A stretch of 64,000 nt of DNA from Pseudomonas sp. B20(2017) (GTDB lineage Bacteria > Pseudomonadota > Gammaproteobacteria > Pseudomonadales > Pseudomonadaceae): the NCBI RefSeq assembly GCF_002113125.1, contig NZ_NEJP01000010.1:62001-126000 (forward strand). The letters run 5' to 3'. Below the pieces are notes generated by a model. The model searched no databases and was not told the origin of the DNA. It worked only from the letters and a program-made list of their open reading frames with translations. The translations under genes were made by a program, and so were the position numbers. Shown piece after piece: positions 23,817 through 31,879 of this stretch (position 1 is the stretch's first letter; each line of letters starts with the position of its first letter).

Positions 23817-26363
23817 ATGAGTAGGAATCTCGACGACTACAACCGGATGCGCGACTTTTCGGCGACCTCTGAACCGGCGGCTGAACGCCGGCGGGGCAAG
23901 AAATCCGCCGGCGACCATGCCCTGCAATTCTGCATTCAAAAGCACGATGCCTCGCACCTGCATTACGACTTTCGCCTGGAGCTCGACGGCGCGCTCAAGA
24001 GCTGGGCGGTGCCCAAGGGGCCGTCGCTGGATCCCAAGGTCAAGCGGCTGGCGGTGCATGTCGAAGACCATCCGCTGGATTACGCGACATTTGAGGGCAG
24101 CATTCCCGAAGGGCATTACGGCGCCGGCGATGTGATCGTCTGGGATCGCGGTGTGTGGATTCCGCTGGAAGACCCGGAGAAAGCCTACGCCAAAGGCAAA
24201 CTCAAATTTGAGCTGCAAGGCGAGAAGCTCGCCGGGGTGTGGAATCTGGTGCGCACCCACATGCCGGGCAAGAAAGAGCAGTGGTTTCTGATCAAGCATC
24301 AGGACAGCGCCGCACGCCCGCAAAGCGATTACGACGTGCTGGTCGCCGAGCCCGACAGCGTGCTCAGCGAGCGCACTATCGTCGACAAGCCCAGCCTCAG
24401 TGCGAAGCAGGTCAAACCGCTGAAAGGCCCGGCGAAATCACCGCGCAAGCCCGCTTCCGGCAAACTCACTGGCGCCCACAAGGCGAGTATCCCGGCGCAG
24501 TTGAAACCTCAACTGGCGACTTTGGTGGAGAGTGCACCGGAAGGGGATTGGCAATACGAAATCAAGTTCGACGGCTATCGGATCATGGCGCGCATTGATC
24601 AGGACGAGGTGCAGTTATTCACCCGCAATGGCCATGACTGGACGCAAAAAATGCCGAAACAGGCGCAAGCCCTGGCGGCGCTGGGCCTGGAGTCGGCGTG
24701 GCTGGATGGTGAGATGGTGGTCGCCGATGCGGACGGCGTGCCTGATTTTCAGGCCCTGCAAAACGCGTTCGATTCGGGACGCAGCGAAAAAATCGTCTAT
24801 TACCTGTTCGATCTGCCGTATCTGAACGGCGTCGACCTGCGCGAGGTGCCTATGGAGGAACGTCGTGCTGCGCTGGCCACGGTGCTGAAAACGCATCAAG
24901 ACCCGCTGCTGCGTTTTTCCGAAGCGTTCGACGAAACCCCGCAGGCGTTGCTCAACAGCGCCTGTCAGATGCGCATGGAAGGCCTGATCGGTAAACGGCT
25001 CGGCTCGCCTTATGTGTCGCGCCGCAGCAGCGACTGGATCAAGCTCAAGTGCAAGCATCGCCAGGAATTCGTGATCGTTGGTTACACCGATCCGAAAGGC
25101 GCACGCAGTTCGTTCGGCGCGTTGCTGTTGGGGCTGCATGATCGTGACAGCGGCGAGTTGCGGTATGCCGGCAAGGTCGGCACCGGATTCAATGAAACCA
25201 CCCTCAAGAGCATCCTCGCGCGGCTGAAACCGTTACAAGTGAAAAAACCGGCAGTGGCCAACCCGCCTACAGGGTTCGAGGTCAAGGGTGTGCACTGGCT
25301 CAAACCGAGTCTGCTGGCGGAAGTGGCGTTCGCCGAAATGACCCAGGACGGCTCGGTGCGTCACGCCGTGTTCCATGGCTTGCGCGAGGACAAACCGGCC
25401 AAGGACATCACCGAGGAGCGCGCCAAACCGATGAAGACTTCAAAGACTGAATCTACTGCACCGTCCCAATCCGGCCTGGCCGACGGCAAGGTGCGGATCA
25501 CTCATCCCGACCGGGTGATCGACGCCAGCAGTGGCACCACCAAAATGCAGCTGGCCGAGTACTACGCCAGCGTCGCCGAATGGATTCTGCCGCAGCTCAA
25601 GGATCGCCCGGTGGCGCTGGTGCGCGCGCCGGACGGTATCGCCGGTGATCTGTTCTTCCAGAAGAACGCCGAGAATCTGGCGATCCCCGGCATCCGCACG
25701 CTCGACAAGGAGCTGACCGGCCAGCCGGTGATGCTGATCAACAACGCCGAAGCCTTGATCGGCGCGGTGCAGATGAGCACGGTCGAACTGCATACCTGGA
25801 ATGCTACGACCACCGATCTGGAGAAGCCCGACCGCTTTGTCCTCGACCTCGATCCGGATCCGGCGCTGCCCTGGAAAAGCATGGTCGAAGCCACGGCGCT
25901 GACGCTGACCGTGCTGGATGAGCTGGGCCTCAAGGCGTTCCTCAAAACCAGCGGCGGCAAGGGTATCCATCTGGTGGTGCCGCTGACCCGCAAGCATGGC
26001 TGGGACGAGGTCAAGGATTTCAGCCACGCCATCGTCACTCACATGGCGAAGCTGTTGCCGGAGCGTTTTTCTGCGGTGTCCGGGCCGAAAAATCGGGTGG
26101 GGCGGATCTTCATCGATTACCTGCGCAACGGCCTGGGTGCCACCACCATTTGCGCCTACGCAGCGCGTACTCGCGAAGGGTTACCGGTGTCGGTGCCGCT
26201 GTTTCGAGAAGAGGTCGGGGAGATCAAGGGCGCCGATCAATGGAACGTGCGCAACGTTCACGAACGGCTGGCGGAAGTGGGCGATGAGCCTTGGGCGGAC
26301 ATGAAGAAAACCCGGCAGAGCATCACGGCCGAGATGCGCAAGCGGGTGGGCATGAAGAAATGA
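23817..26363 (+). CDS. ligD: ATP-dependent DNA ligase LigD (NHEJ)
   Basis: An 848-residue multidomain non-homologous end-joining enzyme. Residues about 1-175 are the 3'-phosphoesterase domain, with QKHDASHLHYDFRLE and DHPLDYATFEGSIPEGHYGAG. The ligase domain runs about 220-530, with adenylated Lys250 in YEIKFDGYR. The C-terminal primase/polymerase domain runs about 555-848, with FVLDLDPDP carrying the catalytic Asp pair. The order is the one usual in Pseudomonas. It starts 17 bases after the methyltransferase. Ku, its normal partner, is not in this window. No frameshift is seen. Confidence 0.95.
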   Translation: MSRNLDDYNRMRDFSATSEPAAERRRGKKSAGDHALQFCIQKHDASHLHYDFRLELDGALKSWAVPKGPSLDPKVKRLAVHVEDHPLDYATFEGSIPEGHYGAGDVIVWDRGVWIPLEDPEKAYAKGKLKFELQGEKLAGVWNLVRTHMPGKKEQWFLIKHQDSAARPQSDYDVLVAEPDSVLSERTIVDKPSLSAKQVKPLKGPAKSPRKPASGKLTGAHKASIPAQLKPQLATLVESAPEGDWQYEIKFDGYRIMARIDQDEVQLFTRNGHDWTQKMPKQAQALAALGLESAWLDGEMVVADADGVPDFQALQNAFDSGRSEKIVYYLFDLPYLNGVDLREVPMEERRAALATVLKTHQDPLLRFSEAFDETPQALLNSACQMRMEGLIGKRLGSPYVSRRSSDWIKLKCKHRQEFVIVGYTDPKGARSSFGALLLGLHDRDSGELRYAGKVGTGFNETTLKSILARLKPLQVKKPAVANPPTGFEVKGVHWLKPSLLAEVAFAEMTQDGSVRHAVFHGLREDKPAKDITEERAKPMKTSKTESTAPSQSGLADGKVRITHPDRVIDASSGTTKMQLAEYYASVAEWILPQLKDRPVALVRAPDGIAGDLFFQKNAENLAIPGIRTLDKELTGQPVMLINNAEALIGAVQMSTVELHTWNATTTDLEKPDRFVLDLDPDPALPWKSMVEATALTLTVLDELGLKAFLKTSGGKGIHLVVPLTRKHGWDEVKDFSHAIVTHMAKLLPERFSAVSGPKNRVGRIFIDYLRNGLGATTICAYAARTREGLPVSVPLFREEVGEIKGADQWNVRNVHERLAEVGDEPWADMKKTRQSITAEMRKRVGMKK

Positions 26364-26780
26364 TCAGGTGCCGCGCAGCAAGTCGTGGGCGTTGAGCAGA
26401 TCGAAGGCCACTTGCGGATTGTTTTCCAGGCCACGGCGGATAGCGGCGGGGATGGTTTTGCGGGTTTTGCGGCAAAGTCCCGGCAGATCCTGGACCTCGA
26501 TCTCGATGCCGCCTCGCACGGTCCGCACCTCACCGAACTTCGGTACGATCACTACACGAATGCCTAACTGATCGAACATCTTGCCTTGCAGGCGCTCGAG
26601 GTCGGCGAGGTCTTTCAGGTTTTCCAGACGCTCAAGCAGACGCTTTTCTTCCTCGCGGGTGAGCAACAGGATGCGCACGTCCGCGCCGGGCGTATCCAGC
26701 AGCGGATCACGCCCGCAGATGCAAAGACCCGGCGGGCAAGGGGAGCGGAGCGAGGCGGAAATCGTCATGGCCTCCATCAT
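26364..26780 (-). CDS. Conserved hypothetical protein with CxCGRDPLLDTP motif
   Basis: A 138-residue soluble protein. It opens with SPCPPGLCICGRDPLLDTPGADVRIL, which has three Cys in a short span and could bind a metal. A helical region with EEEKRLLERLENLKDL and a C-terminal LPGLCRKTRKTIPAAIRRGLENNP block follow. I recall it only as an unnamed pseudomonad protein. The start is uncertain among Met codons at 26780, 26777 and 26768, and only the last lies near a GGAGG, which is too close. It converges with ligD and the two stops abut. Confidence 0.65.
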   Translation of the reverse strand: MMEAMTISASLRSPCPPGLCICGRDPLLDTPGADVRILLLTREEEKRLLERLENLKDLADLERLQGKMFDQLGIRVVIVPKFGEVRTVRGGIEIEVQDLPGLCRKTRKTIPAAIRRGLENNPQVAFDLLNAHDLLRGT

Positions 26781-26882
26781 AGAGGCCGATCGACGGTTTT
26801 GCCCATGGTTACCCGGCTGCCATCCATCGGCACGGCGCAAGGGTGGCGAGTCCGTCAGCCACCGTCGCCCGGCGTGCGGGTG

Positions 26883-27197
26883 TTACTGCGACAAACCTTC
26901 GTAATGCACGAGGATCGCGTTGGCCAGGTCCTCGTCACTGGCGTTCAGGCCAGGATTGCTCTGACGAACCTGTTGCAACACCGATTCCAGGTACACACCA
27001 CGAATGGCACCGCCACTGGCGACGAATGCAGACAAGTCGTCACGAGCCGGAATCACCATTTTGTGATCCTTGAAGGTCGAGTACAGCGAGGCGGAAACCC
27101 CCGCCGAAGTGGCGACATCCCCTGCGTCCACGCGGGCAAGGGCCGAGCCGAACGGCAGGCACAGCATGAGAGACGAAACGAGTAATAAACGGCGCAT
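26883..27197 (-). CDS. DUF2388-family small exported protein
   Basis: A 104-residue protein. A signal peptide ends near ALA at residue 21. The mature part fits DUF2388, a family found mostly in Pseudomonas: DVATSAGVSASLYSTFKDHKMVIPARDDLSAFVASGGAIRG, then LESVLQQVRQ. The ATG at 27197 has GGAGG upstream. Longer in-frame versions lack that site and would destroy the signal peptide. The function is unknown. Confidence 0.8.
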   Translation of the reverse strand: MRRLLLVSSLMLCLPFGSALARVDAGDVATSAGVSASLYSTFKDHKMVIPARDDLSAFVASGGAIRGVYLESVLQQVRQSNPGLNASDEDLANAILVHYEGLSQ

Positions 27198-27446
27198 GAC
27201 GGTGTTCCTCCAGCAGCGTAAAGCGAAAAGGAAGTACCACATAATGTGAGAGGTGCGCGGTGGCGCCGGAGTTCAATGCATTGGGGTGAGTGGTAACCGA
27301 CAACAAAGCGAGAACTGCCGCACAGCGCGCTTTTTTACTGCATGTGACGACACACGTTGAGACGCTCTCGCGCGGCGGGTTCATGGAAATAGGCTTAACT
27401 GAACTGTTGAAAGGCGCCATAGGGCGCGACCAGGGAGGAAGCCACG

Positions 27447-29060
27447 GTGTCGATCAAACTGCGTTTGGTGTTGCTGATTGCGACCAGCCTGCTGACGGCG
27501 TTGATCGTGAGCCTGGTCAGTTACGTCGGTAATCAGCGGATGGCGTCGGCGGTCAGTGACAACGCGGTCAGCATGAGCGCGCTGCGCAACCACATGGAGG
27601 CCGACATGATGCACGACGCCCTGCGTGCCGACGTGTACTCGGCGATGCTGGTGGGCCTGGGCAAAAGCACGAGTACGGCGGACGATGTGCGCAGTTCGGT
27701 TGAAGAGCATGCGGCGCATTTTCGCGAGGTGCTGGGTGAAAACCTCAAGCTACCGGTGAATCCGACGATCCGGTCCGCGCTGGAACAGATCAAACCCAGC
27801 CTCGACACCTACATCAGCGCCGGCGAACAAATCGTCGGTCTCGCACTGGAAAACCCGGACAGCGCCCAGCAACATCTGGGGACCTTCAGTGCAGCGTTCA
27901 GCCAGCTCGAAGAACAGATGGCCGCTCTCAGCGAGCTGATCGAAACCAATACCCGGCACACCAGTGAAGGCACCGAGGCGGCGATCCACAATGCCAATAT
28001 CGCCCTCGGCATTGTCCTGGTCGCCAGTCTGTTGCTGCTGTTAGCCCAGGGCCGCTGGGTGATCCTGAGCATCATGGGGCCGCTGAAATCCGCCAGCCGC
28101 ATCGCCGAAAGCATCGCCCACGGCAACCTCAGCGAACCGATCGCCGAACCGCCCGGCAAGGACGAAGCCAGTGCGCTGATCCGCACGCTCGCCACGATGC
28201 AGCGCGACCTGCGGGACATGATCGACGTGGTGCGACGCAACGCCCACGGTGTCAGCGGTATGAGCGAGCAACTGAGCCATGGTTGCCATCAGGTCGCCGA
28301 CAGCAGCCAGCAACAAAGCACCGCTGCCGGCACCATGGCCGCCGCTGCGAGCCAGATGACCGCCAGCATCGAGGAAATCACCCGTCACGCAGAGCGCGCA
28401 CTAGACATGGCCAGCCAGGCCGAATCACTGGCGAAAAACGGCGGGCAGGTGATTCATCAGGTGGTCAGCGACATGGACGACATTGCCCGTTCGGCGCAGC
28501 AGTCGGCACAGGTGATCCGCACGCTGGATCAGGAGTCGGAAGGCATCTTCAACATCATTCAGGTGATCAAGAGCATCGCCGACCAGACCAACCTGCTGGC
28601 GCTCAATGCCGCCATCGAGGCCGCCCGGGCGGGCGAGCAGGGCAGGGGGTTTGCGGTGGTGGCCGATGAGGTCCGCAGCCTCGCCGCACGCACCAGCGCA
28701 TCGACCCAGGAAATTGCCGCAATGGTCGCGCGCATCCAGAACAGCACCCGAGAGGCCGTCAGCAGCATGGAGGCGGGTGTCGCCCAGGTCGACAAGGGGA
28801 TGGCGGTCACTGCGGACGTCGAACGCGCCATCCGCGAAATCCTCGACGCGACCTTGAACACCACGCAACTGGTCAACGACATCACCCGCACGATCGGCGA
28901 GCAAAGTCAGGCGAGTAACGAGATTGCGCATCAGGTGGAGATGATCGCCGGGATGTCGGAGGGCAACAGCCGGGTGATCGGCGAGACAGCGACTACGACG
29001 GATGAGTTATCGAGTCTGGCGGGGCGGCTGGCGCAGTCGGTGGATCGGTTTCGGTTGTGA
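27447..29060 (+). CDS. Methyl-accepting chemotaxis protein
   Basis: A 537-residue chemoreceptor. The first span is at about 7-28, a four-helix-bundle-type periplasmic sensor covers about 30-180, and the second span is at about 182-205. HAMP follows and then the long coiled-coil signalling domain, with the hairpin tip SIADQTNLLALNAAIEAARAGEQGRG and adjacent Glu/Gln methylation stretches. GTG at 27447 is the start, with GGGAGGAAG upstream. The ligand cannot be told. No CheR/CheB pentapeptide is seen at the C-terminus. Confidence 0.92.
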   Translation: MSIKLRLVLLIATSLLTALIVSLVSYVGNQRMASAVSDNAVSMSALRNHMEADMMHDALRADVYSAMLVGLGKSTSTADDVRSSVEEHAAHFREVLGENLKLPVNPTIRSALEQIKPSLDTYISAGEQIVGLALENPDSAQQHLGTFSAAFSQLEEQMAALSELIETNTRHTSEGTEAAIHNANIALGIVLVASLLLLLAQGRWVILSIMGPLKSASRIAESIAHGNLSEPIAEPPGKDEASALIRTLATMQRDLRDMIDVVRRNAHGVSGMSEQLSHGCHQVADSSQQQSTAAGTMAAAASQMTASIEEITRHAERALDMASQAESLAKNGGQVIHQVVSDMDDIARSAQQSAQVIRTLDQESEGIFNIIQVIKSIADQTNLLALNAAIEAARAGEQGRGFAVVADEVRSLAARTSASTQEIAAMVARIQNSTREAVSSMEAGVAQVDKGMAVTADVERAIREILDATLNTTQLVNDITRTIGEQSQASNEIAHQVEMIAGMSEGNSRVIGETATTTDELSSLAGRLAQSVDRFRL

Positions 29061-29115
29061 AGATTATTCGTAGGCAAACCGCCTGATTTTTCACCGCCGA
29101 CGCCACATTATCGAT

Positions 29116-29613
29116 TCAATCGATTTGGACCGTTGTCTGTATATCCAGCCGGAAGTTGTAGTGCTTTGAAAAGCGCCTTTTCAACACATTATTAATTTCA
29201 ACGAAAGGTGCTTTTTTTCTGTTACATACATAAGCTTTTTTGGGGCTGTGGCTGATCAGAAATTCTTCACCGTGCGTAGCAAGCAAAAACTCGATGGTCG
29301 ACTCTAGTTGATCGAGTGCGTGGCTTTGCCAGTTACTTCGCCCCCAATCCTTTAGCTCAATAAGGTACAGCGCGGCATCGGTGGTGAGCATGCAGTCGCA
29401 GCGTCCTCGACCAGCCTCCTCGTGGTCTTTGATTACGCACTTGTCGATTGCAGTAAAAGTGACACGCTTTCGGCTCGGATTCTTTACCGTGGCAATCCAC
29501 TGTTCTCGATCATTGAGAGCAACGTAAGCGACCTCTGAAGGTTGATCGTCGCAAAGGCCAAACTCTAGATCGTCGAAGGGGCCTGTCTGGCACTCGGTAT
29601 CGAGAAAATTCAC
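29116..29613 (-). CDS. Putative PD-(D/E)xK-type nuclease, partner of the adjacent ATPase
   Basis: A 165-residue protein of no family I can name. A nuclease-like pattern is visible: Glu65 or Glu66, then Asp73 in GRCDCML, a beta-hairpin-sized gap, Glu86-x-Lys88 in LYLIELKDWG, and Gln102 in HALDQLES. Asp-x12-Glu-x-Lys is the core of PD-(D/E)xK enzymes and ELKDW resembles the RecB/VRR-type motif. Its start overlaps the ATPase stop by 4 bases, so the two are co-translated. Both genes are visibly richer in A/T than their neighbours. A defence effector role is inference. Confidence 0.6.
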   Translation of the reverse strand: MNFLDTECQTGPFDDLEFGLCDDQPSEVAYVALNDREQWIATVKNPSRKRVTFTAIDKCVIKDHEEAGRGRCDCMLTTDAALYLIELKDWGRSNWQSHALDQLESTIEFLLATHGEEFLISHSPKKAYVCNRKKAPFVEINNVLKRRFSKHYNFRLDIQTTVQID

Positions 29614-30857
29614 GCCTCCAGTTCCTCCTCGATATCCAGGAGACGATCAAACATGTCATTGCCTTCGCGTAGCGACTCGTTGAGATAGTTGCTATCAGAG
29701 GGGATACCCTCAGCCATTGGCAGTATTGCAATGCTCCCAGTCTTCTCGTCAGCTTGGTAGATTGCCAGTTCACCAGCGTCCAGCAGGCTTTGCAAGGGGA
29801 TTACCCTGGCGAGCTTGGGCATCAGGGCGGAGTCGCGTTTTTTCTTCAGGATGTTGTCGTGGAGCTGTTTGCCTTGTACTGCAATCGTCAAGTAATTCAC
29901 CACATATGGGCTATGTGTCGTCAATACCAGGCGGTTTTCGTTTCCTTGATTATTGAACTGCAGAAGGCTCTGTAAAACACCCCATTGCGATTGAGGAAAA
30001 AGGTTTTGCTCTGGTTCTTCGACAATATTGATAAAAGCCGTTTTGTTGAACCGTGTCGACAAGGTCGAAATAAATGCACGCCGTTGCTCTATGGTCAGAG
30101 ACTCAGAGAAGTACTTTTCTGCTTCTTTCCTGAATCGCTCCAGCTCTTTGGTGCTCATCGACTCTTGGCGGTTCTCTATGGGCTCTTTCACCCTGTTGAC
30201 CAGGTATTGGCTCACAAGGTGGAGGGGAACAGCAGACTGGAAACCACTTGAGGCGTCAGCCAACTCCAGCTGATATCCGGGCTCTCGAATGCTCAGTGTG
30301 TTCGTTAGCGGGTCGTATTCGAGATCAGCATTATTGATAGGGAGTGCAAGAGATCCCTTCATGTTTTCTTTGGCGTAGTTGAATTCGGTAAGAAATTCCT
30401 TGAGCGACTCAGAAGAAAGTCGCAGCTCCTCCGTATGCCTGACGTAGGAAATAAAATTACGCTCGGCAGGCACGTACATGATCTGAGGCAAGTGATATTC
30501 CTTTGCCTTGGATGGAGTGATGTGCATACGGCCATGAACATATTTGATCGTGAAGGCATCGCCTTCATAGTCTATTTCTGTTTTGTTTTTCTGATCGGAC
30601 GAAACGTAGTTTTCGAGTCGATGATAGGTTAGAAACGGCTTGGTGAGCCGATCCTTTTCCTCAAACCATTTCTTGTCGTAATCCCCTCGAACCAGCGCTT
30701 TTTCAATCCACGAGAAAGTCGAAAAAAGCTTGGCCAATGTGCTTTTGCCGGAGCCCTGATTGCCCACGAACACGGTCACGCGCTTGAACTCTATCCAGCC
30801 ATCGTTTTTCACACCATCACGGATAGGACCAAAGTGCTTGACGCGTAGGCGAGGCAT
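29610..30857 (-). CDS. AAA/ABC-type ATPase (AAA_15-like), putative defence component
   Basis: A 415-residue ATPase. Walker A GNQGSGKST is at 32-40, an ABC-like signature DASSGFQS at 201-208, Walker B FINIVEEPE at 275-283 and an H-loop THSPYV at 314-319. This is the layout of OLD, PtuA, RloA and RecF-like ATPases, but there is no C-terminal TOPRIM domain, so it is not an OLD nuclease. The long middle insertion (about 60-195) is family-specific. GGAG lies six bases ahead of the ATG. The nuclease-like gene follows with a 4-base overlap. Paired ATPase/effector genes are a common form of anti-phage system. Confidence 0.78.
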   Translation of the reverse strand: MPRLRVKHFGPIRDGVKNDGWIEFKRVTVFVGNQGSGKSTLAKLFSTFSWIEKALVRGDYDKKWFEEKDRLTKPFLTYHRLENYVSSDQKNKTEIDYEGDAFTIKYVHGRMHITPSKAKEYHLPQIMYVPAERNFISYVRHTEELRLSSESLKEFLTEFNYAKENMKGSLALPINNADLEYDPLTNTLSIREPGYQLELADASSGFQSAVPLHLVSQYLVNRVKEPIENRQESMSTKELERFRKEAEKYFSESLTIEQRRAFISTLSTRFNKTAFINIVEEPEQNLFPQSQWGVLQSLLQFNNQGNENRLVLTTHSPYVVNYLTIAVQGKQLHDNILKKKRDSALMPKLARVIPLQSLLDAGELAIYQADEKTGSIAILPMAEGIPSDSNYLNESLREGNDMFDRLLDIEEELEA

Positions 30858-30979
30858 TGATTACTCCAAAGAATTGAGCACGTACGGTAATGCGGTGAAG
30901 CATATCAGGGAGAGGGGGAAAGGGGAGGCGCAAATGAAACCGGATGTGGAGCAATAGAAATCTGACTTCGCATCCATTG

Positions 30980-31010
30980 AAAAGCTCTGCCTGCTTCTAA
31001 CGGCAGAGCT
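30980..31010 (-). terminator. Rho-independent terminator of the NTF2-like gene
   Basis: A 9-bp perfect stem, agctctgcc / ggcagagct, with a 10-base loop and four T on the minus strand. It lies just past the stop of the gene at 31022 and insulates it from the ATPase pair. Confidence 0.75.
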
Positions 31011-31021
31011 GTGCCAATCAA

Positions 31022-31447
31022 TCAGAACTTGTACGCCTGACGCCCCACCAGCAACCACTTGCCAGACTGTTTCTGCCAGATCTGGAAGTTCTCGATTTCC
31101 GTAGGCACAACTTCGGTGCCTTTCAGTGCCTGTGCGGAAAAATGATGGCGTACCAGCGCAGTGTCTCCGGACAGGGTGATGGTCTGGTTTTGCATCTCCA
31201 GCGTCTTGAATGCGCTCTTGCCGGTTTCGATATCGGCAATGAAGGCTTTCTTGTCCTGAATCTTGCCGTTGGAGTGGCCGTAGGTGAGGTTGTCGGCGGT
31301 CAGTGCGTTCAGTTCGGCAATGTTCTTGTGCAGCATCGCCTGAGTCAGGTGGTTCACGGCCTGAGCGACGTCCTGTTCGGCGGGGGCGGCGGCGACGTAG
31401 CCGCTGAAGACGCAGAAGAGACCGAGCAGCACTTTGCTTTTGTTCAT
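31022..31447 (-). CDS. Exported NTF2-like (DUF4440) protein
   Basis: A 141-residue protein. A signal peptide is cleaved near AAA at about residue 21. The mature part is a SnoaL/NTF2-like alpha+beta cone: QAVNHLTQAMLHKNIAELNALTADNLTYGHSNG, then IQDKKAFIADI and a final NFQIWQKQSGKWLLVGRQ. DUF4440 proteins often have no known substrate. The ATG at 31447 has AAGGA upstream. It is monocistronic, with a terminator downstream. Confidence 0.83.
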   Translation of the reverse strand: MNKSKVLLGLFCVFSGYVAAAPAEQDVAQAVNHLTQAMLHKNIAELNALTADNLTYGHSNGKIQDKKAFIADIETGKSAFKTLEMQNQTITLSGDTALVRHHFSAQALKGTEVVPTEIENFQIWQKQSGKWLLVGRQAYKF

Positions 31448-31879
31448 GAGGATTCCTTGTTGTTGTAGGTTTCGGAACGACTGGATTGTTTGTCAGTCGT
31501 CGTACAACTTATCAGGAACAGGACAGCGTTTGAAAGCGCTTGAGGAACCAATCGAAAACTATCCGGTCGCGAACAGACGCGCGGGTTTGCCATGACGTGA
31601 TATTCTTCGCGCCACTTGTTTTGACCCAATTCAGTCTGGTGCGCTTTTCGGCGGCCCAGGCAGAACCCCTGTCGCTCAAGTAGCTGAAGCCAATAATGAT
31701 AAGAAGTCAGTTCAGAAGGGACATATAACTGAGGTCGACGCAGCCTGTCGGCCTTGTGTGCCCACCCGTCAAAATTGAAGTGTGCCGGAACCCGCGACGC
31801 TGGCCTGAGTGTCGCGAAAGAGGGGACCTCATACGTACAACAGCGGCGGGCGGAAGGCGTTTTATCATAGGTGCAACAG
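31448..31879. other. Intergenic region upstream of mqo, no gene seen
   Basis: About 430 bases separate the divergent NTF2-like gene and mqo. Short frames here are shadows without ribosome binding sites. The mqo promoter should lie near the A/T-rich stretch before 31870, but I cannot name -35/-10 boxes with confidence. Confidence 0.5.

Noticed and set aside
29610..30857. Full OLD-family nuclease
   Set aside because: The protein ends soon after the H-loop and has no TOPRIM domain.
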